Below are positions 9,471-18,294 of a stretch of DNA of 38,972 nt, in pieces; the stretch's first letter is position 1, and the number at the start of each line of letters is the position of its first letter. Below the pieces are notes generated by a model. It was not told the origin of the DNA and did no database searches. It worked only from the letters and a program-made list of their open reading frames with translations. The stretch is from Chara braunii (taxonomy: Eukaryota; Streptophyta; Charophyceae; Charales; Characeae). The translations under genes were made by a program, and so were the position numbers. Location of the stretch: the NCBI GenBank assembly GCA_003427395.1, contig BFEA01000174.1, positions 1,888,625 to 1,927,596 of the forward strand, given 5' to 3'.

Positions 9471-10473
9471 AGGTGATTCGTTTCTTTGGCCTTGCCATGT
9501 GACCAGTTGAACCTCTCACACAGAAGAATACGGCCAATAGACAGTGTCAGTACCAAAATTACCCAACCACCTCAGTCTTGCTAATTCCCTTAGAATAGCA
9601 GCCCGTACGTTGGACTCTTTTCACGACGGACACATTTCCAATTATGTCTATGAGTCGGGGCTTGTCCCCCTTTTGTTTGCCTACTCACGCAATCTACTGG
9701 AAGATTGACCCTTGTCTTGACGGAACGTAACTGGCTAACAATGATCAATCACCCCGGTTAACTGAAGTAAAAGGAGACGAGAGCCGAAAATTAATAAATC
9801 GAAAGAAATATTCTCGTGATAGTTACTATCTTATCTGAGAATTTCGTCCACAGCAACTACAATGAAAAGCATCAACTGCCTCTGGCAGTCACAAGTTTAA
9901 GATCGCTCAGAGGCGGCTTGACAGGTGGTAAGTAGAGTCGCCTTCAAGAAAACGAGACTCTGTCATCGTACAGAAATGCGGAGGCGCTGTTGACATCACC
10001 AGTGCTGCTTCCCACTCACACATTCCACTCACATGCAGCGAGGAAGAAGAGTAGGTACCTGGTGTTGAGCGCCCTCTCTTAACCCGTGAGCGACACAATC
10101 AAGCGGCTGGGCAACTGTCTTGGCACTCATCAGAGCTTCTTCAAAAGTTTCCACGATAATCGCCTCAGAAAGACGTTTCCCTGAGGGTTATCTTGACAGC
10201 TCACGGAAATGGTAATACACCCAAGCCTCGTTGCCCAAGAGGCGAGCTACATTGACCTCTCCATCACCTCTCACAACCTTACTGTCTGTCTCACGCCACT
10301 TACACTCGTACGCCGCTCGTTACGGTCATTTCTCAGGCTCGTCACGTAGTGCAGTCCAGTTGACGTCAACATCTATCACTCGTACGTTCATCTTTTGTCC
10401 TTCCGTGTTGACCTGTTGCACGTCTCCCCTTTCTCTCTCTACGTGTGTCAATTCCTCCCCTCCTATATGTGCC
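9471..10473. other. Non-coding stretch, no gene seen
   Basis: Mixed sequence without long or domain-bearing frames. Pyrimidine-rich tracts near 10250-10460 keep a plus-strand frame open, but its translation is Ser/Pro/Leu low-complexity sequence. Confidence 0.35.
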
Positions 10474-10938
10474 TCACACCCATTTCTTGCCCTTACCCTG
10501 TTTCCCTCCGGTCCCGCGGCCTCTGGGAGTCGGCTGTCGTGAGCTGGCCTCGGGGCCCTTCTCCACCGGTTCCGTGGCTTGGTGGTGCCTTTGGATCTCC
10601 TCGGGTCTGTTCCAGGACCTGAGATCCGTCTCACGGTCCGCTTCGCTCATTTCACTCTCCCCGCCTGAGTCTCTCTCGTTGTGCTGTTCCTGCCTTGTCT
10701 CGGTCCCAGTGGACGACTCGGTCTCATGATAGATGACCGTCACTCTCAAGCCCACGGTCACCCCGTCTCGTCTGCACCTGCGCTCCGCCCTGTCGCGCGC
10801 TTTGGAAATGGCAGCCTGCAGCCTCTGGTCAGCTCGCATCTCCTCCTCTCTCCCCCCTTCAATACAGACCTTCAGTCGACCTACTTCTCCCCCATCATAG
10901 TTTCGGGCCGTCGTAATCAGGGGGCCTTCACCTGACAC
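10474..10938 (-). CDS. Unrecognised protein or exon, about 154 codons (ORF C), possible third paralogue
   Basis: I do not recognise this protein. The frame opens at 10938 without an ATG, so it may be an exon or have a start further upstream. The N-terminal part repeats the ORF A/B layout: a strand (GRLKVCIEGG), a long charged helix (REEEMRADQRLQAAISKARD), and a strand (VTVGLRVTVIYHETE). After that it becomes a disordered tail rich in Glu, Arg, Ser and Gly, ending GGKQGKGKKWV and resembling a nucleic-acid-binding tail. Similarity to A and B is weaker than that between A and B. It lies on the same strand, within the DNA interrupting E1 gag. Function unknown. Confidence 0.4.
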   Translation of the reverse strand: MSGEGPLITTARNYDGGEVGRLKVCIEGGREEEMRADQRLQAAISKARDRAERRCRRDGVTVGLRVTVIYHETESSTGTETRQEQHNERDSGGESEMSEADRETDLRSWNRPEEIQRHHQATEPVEKGPEASSRQPTPRGRGTGGKQGKGKKWV

Positions 10939-12560
10939 TGGGACCTAGCGCACCGTGTGCCGCCAACAGCCAGGCCTATAGCCGTGTAGCGCCATTGCTA
11001 CTCAGGATAGCCTGCCCCGCTCGATAGATAGCACAACCCTAGACCCAACACTCGTGCCCACAGACTATCCAACGCTTTCTCAGGACAACAACGTCAACAC
11101 AACAGAAGAGGCTTCACTGCCAAGAACTCGTTTGCCTCACCTCTTTATAGGCTCACCCCTCACTATGACCCCCGCGCTCTAAAAGAAGAGTTCTGCTCTG
11201 GCCTTCTTGTTAATAGTCTTAATATTCCAAAATATAAAGCAAAATAAAAACTGAATAATTCGAAGCTGAAAACTCAACGGTCAAAGTATGGTTCGAAATC
11301 GCTATGCTGCCATCAAGCCACTAACTATCACGATGTGACCACGACCCAATCTCTGAAGTCCCATAATGGGACACTGACAAACATTTTTCTTTCTTTAAGA
11401 CGTACGCGTTGGCCTATTCCCGATGGGTACCCGTGTCCGATGGCAAGGAGGGGGTTTATGACCCTCTTTAGGGGGTGATATTCCTCCTACCTATGCGGCC
11501 GCGGGTCGCCCCCCTTTTGGGGCCTTACCGCACTACGCTAAACCAAAGCTAGCCCACAGAGAGTATACGTGGGGTCGACCTACTTAGGCTGGGAGTCGCC
11601 GAGTTCGAAATACGAACCGTTGGCCTTCCCGTGAGATGACAGGCCGACAGGCGGGAATCTGGAAATAAGAAAAATTAATACTAATACTACTAATAATAAT
11701 AATAATAGTGATAAATGACAATCAATGCGGAAAGAAAGGACGGCGCTTCAAGTTTCCTTCGCGTCGCAGGCTTCGCATGAATAGCGTTGCAAGTTCACGC
11801 ACATGCCCAAAACCCGATTTTCATCATTACCCCTTTCCCTTCTTTCTCACCTTTCCCTTTTTCAGGCCCACTGCAGCTGCCCTGCAGTACAACTACTGGG
11901 GTCCTACCGCGGAGAGCCTCAGGTGTGCGGACCCGGTACAGATAATATTCGAAAGGTTGGGCCTGCCTAGACCACAATACCACCGCCCGAACTCGAAGTC
12001 TGGTCCTGTTGGTCTCCCTACGAAACAACAGACCAATCAAGGAAAGCTGAAAAAGGGATAACGATAACAACAAGTAAATAATAATAATAATAATAATAGA
12101 GTGAGACGCAACGATAACCGGGGGTCAGAGGCCATCAGATTTCCCCGAACTGAAGCTAGTAGTCCAACTGCGTTAAAGTTAGACCCTTGTTTTCATTTTC
12201 CATTTTTCTTTTCTTGCTGCTTTTTGCTTTAGCCTTCCGTTTCTCTGACTGCTGTCAGCGTCATGCACCTGACCCATAACCCTGTAGAGGGGTGCTCGGT
12301 GCATAATAGAAAAGACAGCGCCTTTCTCTGAACTTTCGCGTCCCAAGGCGAACCCGACGGCTACCACGGCCACAGGCCGGTTGTGCTCTGCTGTACAGCA
12401 GGGCGCCAAGCCTGCGTGGACCAATGGAAGTCTTGTGGCGCACCCCTTTCGCTGAGGGCTACGCCACCGGGACCTGTCCACGCCGAGAAACGATCCAGGT
12501 ACCAGCGCAGGAAACTGGCACTATGCAGAGACTTGGTACACAGGAGGGCCGGGACACCGT
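10939..12560. other. Non-coding stretch with AAT microsatellites
   Basis: AAT/ACT repeats occur at about 11676-11706 and 12075-12100. The stretch 11400-11660 is GC-rich, with possible hairpins such as GGGGGTTTATGACCCTC and CCCCCTTTTGGGG. A frame of 117 codons at 11708-12061 (plus) shows no domain. On the minus strand, gag reading continues past the homology break to 12459 but encodes unrelated residues. Confidence 0.4.
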
Positions 12561-13373
12561 GCCCTCCGACAACGTGCCTCCCGAGCGGGAGTATAAGTAC
12601 GAGTGCCGGTTCGGATTGATGACGTGGTGAATGTCCAACTTCAGCTCAAACTGACGCCACCATGGGATCGAGTCCGTCTTCGTTGCATCGCAGAAGATCG
12701 GGAGGCCGTCAAACTTCGGAATGCTCTCACGATTGGTCGCGGTTGGACTGGCTGCGGCAACGCAAATCTGCTGGTCAATCCGCTGACTTGTCGTTAAAGC
12801 GCCGTCCTTGAGAGTCTCGACGTCGATCTCCAAGACGTTGATGCGATCCGCCAAGTTGGAGGGTCCGGCGGGGGTGGCTGTTGCAAGCTGCTGTTCCAGC
12901 CGGCGTACCCGGTCAAGCAGTTCGTCAATCACACGAATCTGCTTCCGGGCCAGGGTATCCATGCACAGGATGTCCTCTTGCTGTGCTGCACAGGTGGCGA
13001 CCAAGTCGCTAACATGTTCGATTGTGGTTGCAAGGCCACGCACAGCAGAGGGGGCACCCTCCTCTGCAGCAGCCACTGCCCATTCGCCGGCGATGACCTC
13101 GATATCCCCCTCGCATTCGAGGAGTTTGTCTCGGCGTAGTCGACGGCATTCATCTGCGGCCGTCGCTGCTGCCTCAGCGTCCGCCTGTCGCTGCTGTTCA
13201 GCGAGTCGATGCTGTTCCTCTGCTTCATCGTCTTCCTTCTTACGTGCGGACGGTGCCGCAGCTGCCCGTTGCTTGTACTCGGCTACCATGTCCAGCATGC
13301 GGGCCTCATAGGCCTCGGTAGTCTTGCCTGGCTGCTGCTCCATGCCGCTTGTCTTTGAGCGGGTGAGCACCAT
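12560..13373 (-). pseudogene. E1 gag, N-terminal part
   Basis: The ATG at 13373 gives MVLTRSKTSGMEQQPGK. It is followed by a long Ala/Glu/Gln/Arg-rich coiled coil (about residues 20-95), a second helical block with LVATCAAQQEDILCMDTLARK and VRRLEQQLATATPAG, and then the capsid start, with IPKFDGLPIFCDATKTDSI, WWRQFELKLDIHHV and HSYLYSRSGG. At this point similarity to gag ends, and the remaining open codons down to 12459 look unrelated. The next gag piece, ACQAWLDN, is found near 4740 on the same strand. The protein would form the particle shell. It is broken by the inserted DNA. Confidence 0.8.
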
Positions 13374-13400
13374 GCACTGACGTGTCCTGCCGCTGTGGCC

Positions 13401-13494
13401 TGCTGACGTGGCTACTTACCAATGCCGTGTACTGCTGACGTGGCTACTTACCAATGCCGTGTACTGCTGACGTGGCCTGCTGATGTGGCAACTC
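13401..13494 (-). promoter_or_regulatory. TGACGTGG motif array in the E1 leader
   Basis: A 32-bp unit starting TGCTGACGTGGC repeats at 13401, 13433 and 13465. TGACGTGG occurs at 13404, 13436 and 13468, with a TGATGTGG variant at 13481. On the coding (minus) strand this reads CCACGTCAGCA and lies 30-120 bp upstream of the gag ATG. The sequence equals the G/C-box hybrid recognised by plant bZIP factors, so a regulatory role is an inference. Confidence 0.6.
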
Positions 13495-14200
13495 ACCAAT
13501 GCCGCCGCAGGGAGTACCCGGAGGGAGATGGAGAAGACCAGATGGGGCAACAGCATAGGTGGGGAGGGGGGATGAATCGCCCAGATAAGGAGCCACAAAT
13601 CAAAAAGAAAAGTTTGAACTCTGCAAAAAAAATTCGAAAAAAAAAAAATCCCGAGTTTTGCAAGTTCAGTAGGTCTCCCAACCTCCCTTGAAGTACGAAA
13701 TGATCATTGAGAGAAAAAATTTCGACTTCGGACTGCAAATGATTTATAGACTGACTAACAGAATCCTAGAACTGCAAAAAAAAAAAATTCCGAAAAAGAA
13801 ATAAAATATTCGGACTTACTCAGATGAGAGCATTCGCAATTTGGAAAATAATACCGGCAGGAGGGATTTCCCTTAACGTTTTCAGGAAAAACGAATTGCG
13901 AAAAAGAAGATATTTCGAATTTTTAAGTAACGGGAAATGCAACAGGAAATCGAAATTTTCGAAAAGCAGGATATTCCGGATTTTCAACAACGAATTTTCG
14001 AATTTTCAGAAGAAAAATGAAAATGGAAATTTCAGATGTTGCGCTGTTGCGATTTCCCACAACAGAATAGCGAGAAAACAAAATCCAAGAAAAGAAAAAA
14101 AAAAATGATTTTCGGTAGTGAGGTCAAAATCGTGATTTTGGGGTCTAACTAGTGTGTTCTAATCAATCAATAAAGACTAATCAGTTACCTAGTCCCCGCA
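13495..14200 (-). other. E1 untranslated leader, AT-rich
   Basis: Between the primer site and gag lies an A/T-rich leader with many TTTTCGAAATTTTC-type words and A-runs. It includes ATTGATTGATTAG (minus strand, near 14165). No gene is seen. Confidence 0.6.
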
Positions 14201-14233
14201 CACGTGTCAGATCAGGTTGTCCTGATTCACGTG
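14201..14233 (-). other. Hairpin flanked by two CACGTG boxes, next to the E1 primer site
   Basis: CACGTG occurs at 14201-14206 and 14228-14233. Between them, ATCAGG (14211-14216) pairs with CCTGAT (14221-14226) across a TTGT loop. It lies a few bases downstream of the primer-binding site in element orientation. Confidence 0.5.
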
Positions 14234-14237
14234 CGAA

Positions 14238-14249
14238 GCTCTGATACCA
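14238..14249 (-). other. E1 primer-binding site (initiator Met tRNA)
   Basis: The minus strand reads TGGTATCAGAGC, the standard plant complement of the 3' end of initiator Met tRNA. It follows two bases after the LTR end CATGTAACA. Confidence 0.9.
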
Positions 14250-14251
14250 AC

Positions 14252-15451
14252 TGTTACATGCCCAGTTGGGCGATGTACATAAGAACCGAGGATCCGCAAT
14301 GTGATGAAAAGGACTGAATGGACAATGCAGTGCAAGTAGAATCTCAACAAGCAATGTGCATTCCAATACATACAAAATGNNNNNNNNNNNNNNNNNNNNN
14401 NNNNNNNNNNNNNNNNNNNNNNNNNNNNNNNNNNNNNNNNNNNNNNNNNNNNNNNNNNNNNNNNNNNNNNNNNNNNNNNNNNNNNNNNNNNNNNNNNNNN
14501 NNNNNNNNNNNNNNNNNNNNNNNNNNNNNNNNNNNNNNNNNNNNNNNNNNNNNNNNNNNNNNNNNNNNNNNNNNNNNNNNNNNNNNNNNNNNNNNNNNNN
14601 NNNNNNNNNNNNNNNNNNNNNNNNNNNNNNNNNNNNNNNNNNNNNNNNNNNNNNNNNNNNNNNNNNNNNNNNNNNNNNNNNNNNNNNNNNNNNNNNNNNN
14701 NNNNNNNNNNNNNNNNNNNNNNNNNNNNNNNNNNNNNNNNNNNNNNNNNNNNNNNNNNNNNNNNNNNNNNNNNNNNNNNNNNNNNNNNNNNNNNNNNNNN
14801 NNNNNNNNNNNNNNNNNNNNNNNNNNNNNNNNNNNNNNNNNNNNNNNNNNNNNNNNNNNNNNNNNNNNNNNNNNNNNNNNNNNNNNNNNNNNNNNNNNNN
14901 NNNNNNNNNNNNNNNNNNNNNNNNNNNNNNNNNNNNNNNNNNNNNNNNNNNNNNNNNNNNNNNNNNNNNNNNNNNNNNNNNNNNNNNNNNNNNNNNNNNN
15001 NNNNNNNNNNNNNNNNNNNNNNNNNNNNNNNNNNNNNNNNNNNNNNNNNNNNNNNNNNNNNNNNNNNNNNNNNNNNNNNNNNNNNNNNNNNNNNNNNNNN
15101 NNNNNNNNNNNNNNNNNNNNNNNNNNNNNNNNNNNNNNNNNNNNNNNNNNNNNNNNNNNNNNNNNNNNNNNNNNNNNNNNNNNNNNNNNNNNNNNNNNNN
15201 NNNNNNNNNNNNNNNNNNNNNNNNNNNNNNNNNNNNNNNNNNNNNNNNNNNNNNNNNNNNNNNNNNNNNNNNNNNNNNNNNNNNNNNNNNNNNNNNNNNN
15301 NNNNNNNNNNNNNNNNNNNNNNNNNNNNNNNNNNNNNNNNNNNNTCAGGCTGAAACAGCCATGGGGCCTGTAGGCCCTGGTTTTCAGGCTTTCAGCCTGA
15401 GGGACGCAGGGCCTGGAAAATGGCCCTCGTGTGCAGGCGCAGCATGTAACA
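14252..15451 (-). repeat. E1 5' LTR containing an assembly gap
   Basis: On the minus strand the LTR starts TGTTACATGC at 15451 and ends CATGTAACA at 14252, directly before the primer site. The known right part (15345-15451) matches the 3' LTR at 170-276, including the last 47-bp unit. The gap hides most of the LTR, so its true length is unknown. Confidence 0.87.
14380..15344. other. Assembly gap, 965 N
   Basis: An unbroken run of N lies within the E1 5' LTR. Open frames crossing it are artefacts. Confidence 0.99.
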
Positions 15452-15750
15452 CTAGACCTACGACCGACTCCAGAGGCAACAACCCAAGACTCATCTGTAC
15501 CTAGATGGAAACAGGGGGAAAAGGGGACCTAGACCTATGACAAGGCAAAAGGAAAAGGCCGAATGTCCCAAGGCTACCAAACAGAGACTACTAGTGACAG
15601 ACTCAGGGATCAAGTCCCATAGAGCGCAGCATATACAAACATATGAGTTACAGGTCACAGGATCAAGCCCAGCAAAAGCTCAAAACAAAGAAACAGCAAG
15701 TAAACAAACTACACAGCTGAACACTTGGTGCACAACCCGACTGGGAAACT
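15452..15750. other. Flank of E1, no gene seen
   Basis: Mixed sequence with the short direct repeat CTAGACCTA[CT]GA at 15452 and about 15528. Nothing else could be supported. Confidence 0.4.
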
Positions 15751-15940
15751 GCGATTTATTGCACCTGTGTGCTCTATTTTGTCTGTTCTTTTTGCGTGTG
15801 TGTGTGATTTATTGCTCCTGTGTGCTCTTTTTTTTTCTTTTCTTTTTGCGTGTGTGTGTGCGATTTATTGCACCTGTGTGCTCTTTTTTTTCTTTGCTCT
15901 TTTTTTTCTTTTCTTTTTGCGTGTGTGTGCCTCACTGGGG
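15751..15940. repeat. 53-56-bp tandem repeat, three to four units
   Basis: GATTTATTGCACCTGTGTGCTC followed by T-rich sequence and TTTTTGCGTGTGTGTG recurs at about 15753, 15806 and 15862, plus a partial unit to 15940. GT-rich sequence continues to about 16110. Confidence 0.85.
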
Positions 15941-16354
15941 AGGGTATTGTAGGGTGCATGGAGTGGTGTGTGTCTGGTTTATATCAGTATGTGTCTTATC
16001 ATGCGTGTGTACTTATATTGTGTTGGTTCTTGTGTGTGTGTGTGTGCACGCACCCGCTCACGGTTGGATGGGTGAATGCATTGGGTGGGAGGGTGTGTGT
16101 GGATGTGAATCACCATGTGCTATGTTTTGTATTCAGAGACTACATTGGGAATCCTCAAGAAAGCTCGCTGGTTTCACATCACTGTCCCTTTTGAGAGGGA
16201 AACAGGCCTTAAGACAGCCAGGCAAAAAGGTGTGACATAACGTGGATGTTCTGTGTTATTTTCGAGGAATTGCTTCTGGGTAGTGTAGAGATGGTATGGG
16301 TTCAGTGTTCACTTGCAGATTCAGAAAGGGAAATGCTGCTGGTTCTTTGGATGA

Positions 16355-16555
16355 ATGGGAAGCACTGTGGAAGCCCAGTTGTGGGAACTATTTGGCACCC
16401 ATCGAGGACCTGCCTTGTTACAGGAGTTGATGCCTGCATCCCAGGATGATCAGATCATCTATTTTGAGGCGAACGTGCTCTCTGGTGGGCTGGATGCTAA
16501 TCTTTTGCGAAGCACAACATGCATAAATCGATGCAATATTATGTTTCAATTTTGA
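16355..16555 (+). CDS. Possible short unrecognised coding segment, up to 66 codons
   Basis: This frame reads VEAQLWELFGTHRGPALLQELM, QDDQIIYFEANVLSGGLDANLL, and then stops. Its composition is protein-like and not repetitive, and it is followed by a T-rich tract (16559-16577) that could be a 3' flank. I recognise no domain and see no splice or start signal that settles it. It may equally be a chance frame or the last exon of a gene. Confidence 0.2.
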   Translation: MGSTVEAQLWELFGTHRGPALLQELMPASQDDQIIYFEANVLSGGLDANLLRSTTCINRCNIMFQF

Positions 16556-16659
16556 AACCCTTTTTTTTCCCCTTTTTAACTAAGCTATATTCTTCACTCA
16601 TGTACCTCACTCTACCTAACCTTTTAGTCCAGTTCTCAGTGTCAATCGCTGCAGCAGAT

Positions 16660-16945
16660 TCATATCTATGTACACAAGCTGGGGCGCCCTAAGAGTTATG
16701 GGTTGGCACGGACCTTCTCACGTGCACAGCTTCTTCGTAACCCCGAGGACCCCGAGCAATGGATGGGAGGGTATCCCTCCCTCCCCAAGCCCTCCCCTGG
16801 GGGGCAAGCTGACTATCTCAGCTGGTCAACCCGTAGCGAACTGCAGGAGGGTGTGGGGGCTTCAATGGAGACCGTGTGGAATCGAACCCGCGACCCCCTG
16901 AATGTCGCGTTCGTGCTCTACCAACTGAGCTAAGCCACCAGCCAA
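16660..16945 (-). mobile_element. tRNA-derived SINE
   Basis: On the minus strand, box A TAGCTCAGTTGG (16932-16921) and box B GGTTCGATTCC (16888-16878) are perfect and 32 nt apart, as in a tRNA gene. The acceptor arms (GGTGGCT and CGGTCTC) and the T stem do not pair, so it is not a functional tRNA. It continues into unrelated sequence of about 200 bp ending near CCATAACTCTTAGGGCGCCCCAG. This is the design of a SINE transcribed by RNA polymerase III. The 3' limit is uncertain, and an A-rich tail may lie near 16560-16577. Confidence 0.72.
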
Positions 16946-16979
16946 ACTTTTTACTAGCGTGTTTTATTACGTCTTGCCA

Positions 16980-17250
16980 GTATTGTGCTGATTGAGCCTG
17001 ATGCCCTTTCAACCTCCCTCCCGCCACTTCCCAGAGCCAATATCCTGCACCATCTTTCCCTAGCCAATCTTCACTGTACCCTTTGTGGGCTCTTAAAGCC
17101 CTCCCATAAATTTTTACCCTATGGCCTGTTTTTATTATTACTTTGTAATGAGAATATTGTGCTGATGGAGCGTGAGCCCTTCCAACCCACCTCCATCCAC
17201 TTCCCAGAGCTAATATCCTGCACTATCTGTCCCTAGCCAATCTTCACAAT
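16980..17250. repeat. Duplicated segment of about 95 bp (two copies)
   Basis: TATTGTGCTGAT...CACTTCCCAGAGC...AATATCCTGCAC...CCCTAGCCAATCTTCAC occurs at 16980-17074 and again at about 17155-17250. The copies are diverged by several substitutions and have a period of about 176 bp. Confidence 0.8.
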
Positions 17251-17263
17251 CTCGAACCAAAAT

Positions 17264-18009
17264 GTCCATCTTGAAAGGCATTCCACGATGCAGACCCCAA
17301 ATTCGAATTTCAGGGTCAAGGTCTCAGGCCAAGGGACGCCAAGTCGGCCAGTTCAGAAAGGTCACAGTCGGGTGCCTTAGGAGTCAAGTCCAACAGGCAC
17401 CCGGTGAACAGTCACATCCCAGAGGCAAAGGTTGCATTCTATAAGCAAAACTCACGTCTCATATTGAAAAGTCGTATTGGAAAGTCATATCCCACTGGCA
17501 AAGGACACTTCTCCAGGCAAAAGTCATGTCCGAGAGGCAAGAGTCACATCCCACAGTCAAAAGTCATGTTCCACAGGTGAAAAGTCATGACTCACAGACC
17601 CAAGCAGCAGCACACCAATGAAAATTTGGGAAAGTATCCGGCCTTGACATTCTGAAGCAAGCAGGCCATGGGCATGTGGTGCCGGGTCCAAGTCAAGCCA
17701 AAGGAAGCAGAGGCTGGGACGAGTTCAGGCTCAGTCCAAGTCAATCTAAGGACTGGCCAGCCACATTTCAGGGATGTTGCTCATTTGTGAGAAGTGTGGA
17801 AGTGCTGCTGAAGTGCTTGTGCGCTATCTGCAAGTAGAATGCATGAGAGCCCTGCTGAGCAGCGCTGCATTGAGGAAGGAAGGCGGCCATAGCCGCATAG
17901 TTAGTAGTAGGAGATAGAGTCAGGTGTTGGCAAATGTATTCAGAGTCAAGATCTTCAAGTAGGGAGAGTGAGAGTAGAGAGAGAGTGAGCGCATGCATGA
18001 AGAAAGTCG

Positions 18010-18064
<55 letters not shown>

Positions 18065-18280
18065 CCAACCTGGAATGAGGATTGCTGGAATTGGTTTGCT
18101 GAACTATGCGATGATGATCGCTGGTGACTGGAACTCTGTAACTGCTTGATATGATAATTTGTTGGAAATTCTAAGCTGCGCTTATTTGGACTTTGCATCT
18201 TTGGTCTCCAGTGTGGTCTTCGTGTGATCTCTCAGTGTGTGTGTGTGTGCTCAAGGTGACGAGCAGTGAGGCTCGGTGCA
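17264..18280 (+). repeat. E2 5' LTR
   Basis: It matches 31995-32988 throughout, with scattered substitutions. The end TGCA (18277-18280) precedes the primer site by two bases. The exact start is uncertain within about 20 bp: homology is clear from AAGGCATTCC at 17275. Inside are degenerate AGGCAAAAGTCATGTCC-type units (17460-17600) and a GA microsatellite (18013-18061). Confidence 0.85.
18013..18061. repeat. GA microsatellite in the E2 5' LTR
   Basis: About 24 uninterrupted GA units. The matching place in the 3' LTR (about 32740-32775) is shorter and broken by a run of G. Confidence 0.95.
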
Positions 18281-18282
18281 AT

Positions 18283-18294
18283 TGGTATCAGAGC
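18283..18294 (+). other. E2 primer-binding site (initiator Met tRNA)
   Basis: TGGTATCAGAGC stands two bases after the LTR end TGCA. Confidence 0.92.

Larger units (their letters stand above)
4800..12560. other. Foreign stretch of about 7.8 kb inside E1 gag
   Basis: Gag homology stops at HSYLYSRSGG on the right (about 12560-12580) and resumes near TGKSATACQAWLDN on the left (about 4780-4800). The intervening DNA has no gag-pol similarity that I can see. It holds four unrecognised minus-strand ORFs, degenerate repeats, AT and TAA microsatellites and a hammerhead-like core. I could not find terminal repeats or a target-site duplication, so it may be one insertion, several insertions, or a rearrangement. 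The end points are accurate only to within several tens of bases. Confidence 0.6.
1..15451 (-). mobile_element. E1: Ty3/gypsy (chromovirus-like) LTR retrotransposon, interrupted and decayed
   Basis: Read on the minus strand, the order is 5' LTR (15451-14252), primer-binding site, leader, gag N-terminus, a foreign stretch of about 7.8 kb, the rest of gag, protease, RT, RNase H, integrase with chromodomain-like tail, polypurine tract, then the first 276 bp of the 3' LTR. Both LTRs start TGTTACATGC, and the 5' LTR ends CATGTAACA, which gives matching inverted tips. RT placed before integrase identifies Ty3/gypsy. Pol carries several frameshifts and in-frame stops, so the copy is not coding-competent. 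The 3' end lies outside the window, so the target-site duplication cannot be checked. Confidence 0.9.

Noticed and set aside
11400-11660. tRNA-like or structured RNA in GC-rich sequence (GAGTTCGAAATACG near 11600)
   Set aside because: The box B resemblance is partial and no box A lies at the right distance. The hairpins are short.
11708-12061. 117-codon plus-strand frame as a gene
   Set aside because: No domain, Pro/Phe-rich low-complexity stretches, flanked by microsatellites, no supporting signals.
12808-13311. 167-codon Ser/Arg/Ala-rich plus-strand frame
   Set aside because: It is the antisense of the E1 gag coiled coil, and low-complexity Ser/Arg is expected from antisense Ala/Glu/Gln codons.
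14318-15504. Two open frames of 351 and 382 codons
   Set aside because: They consist almost entirely of N from the assembly gap.
15774-16235. Hydrophobic Cys/Phe/Val-rich frames that look like membrane proteins
   Set aside because: They arise from the T-rich and GT-rich tandem repeat, with no independent coding evidence.
16860-16935. Functional tRNA gene on the minus strand
   Set aside because: A and B boxes are perfect, but the acceptor and T stems do not pair, so a SINE head is more likely.
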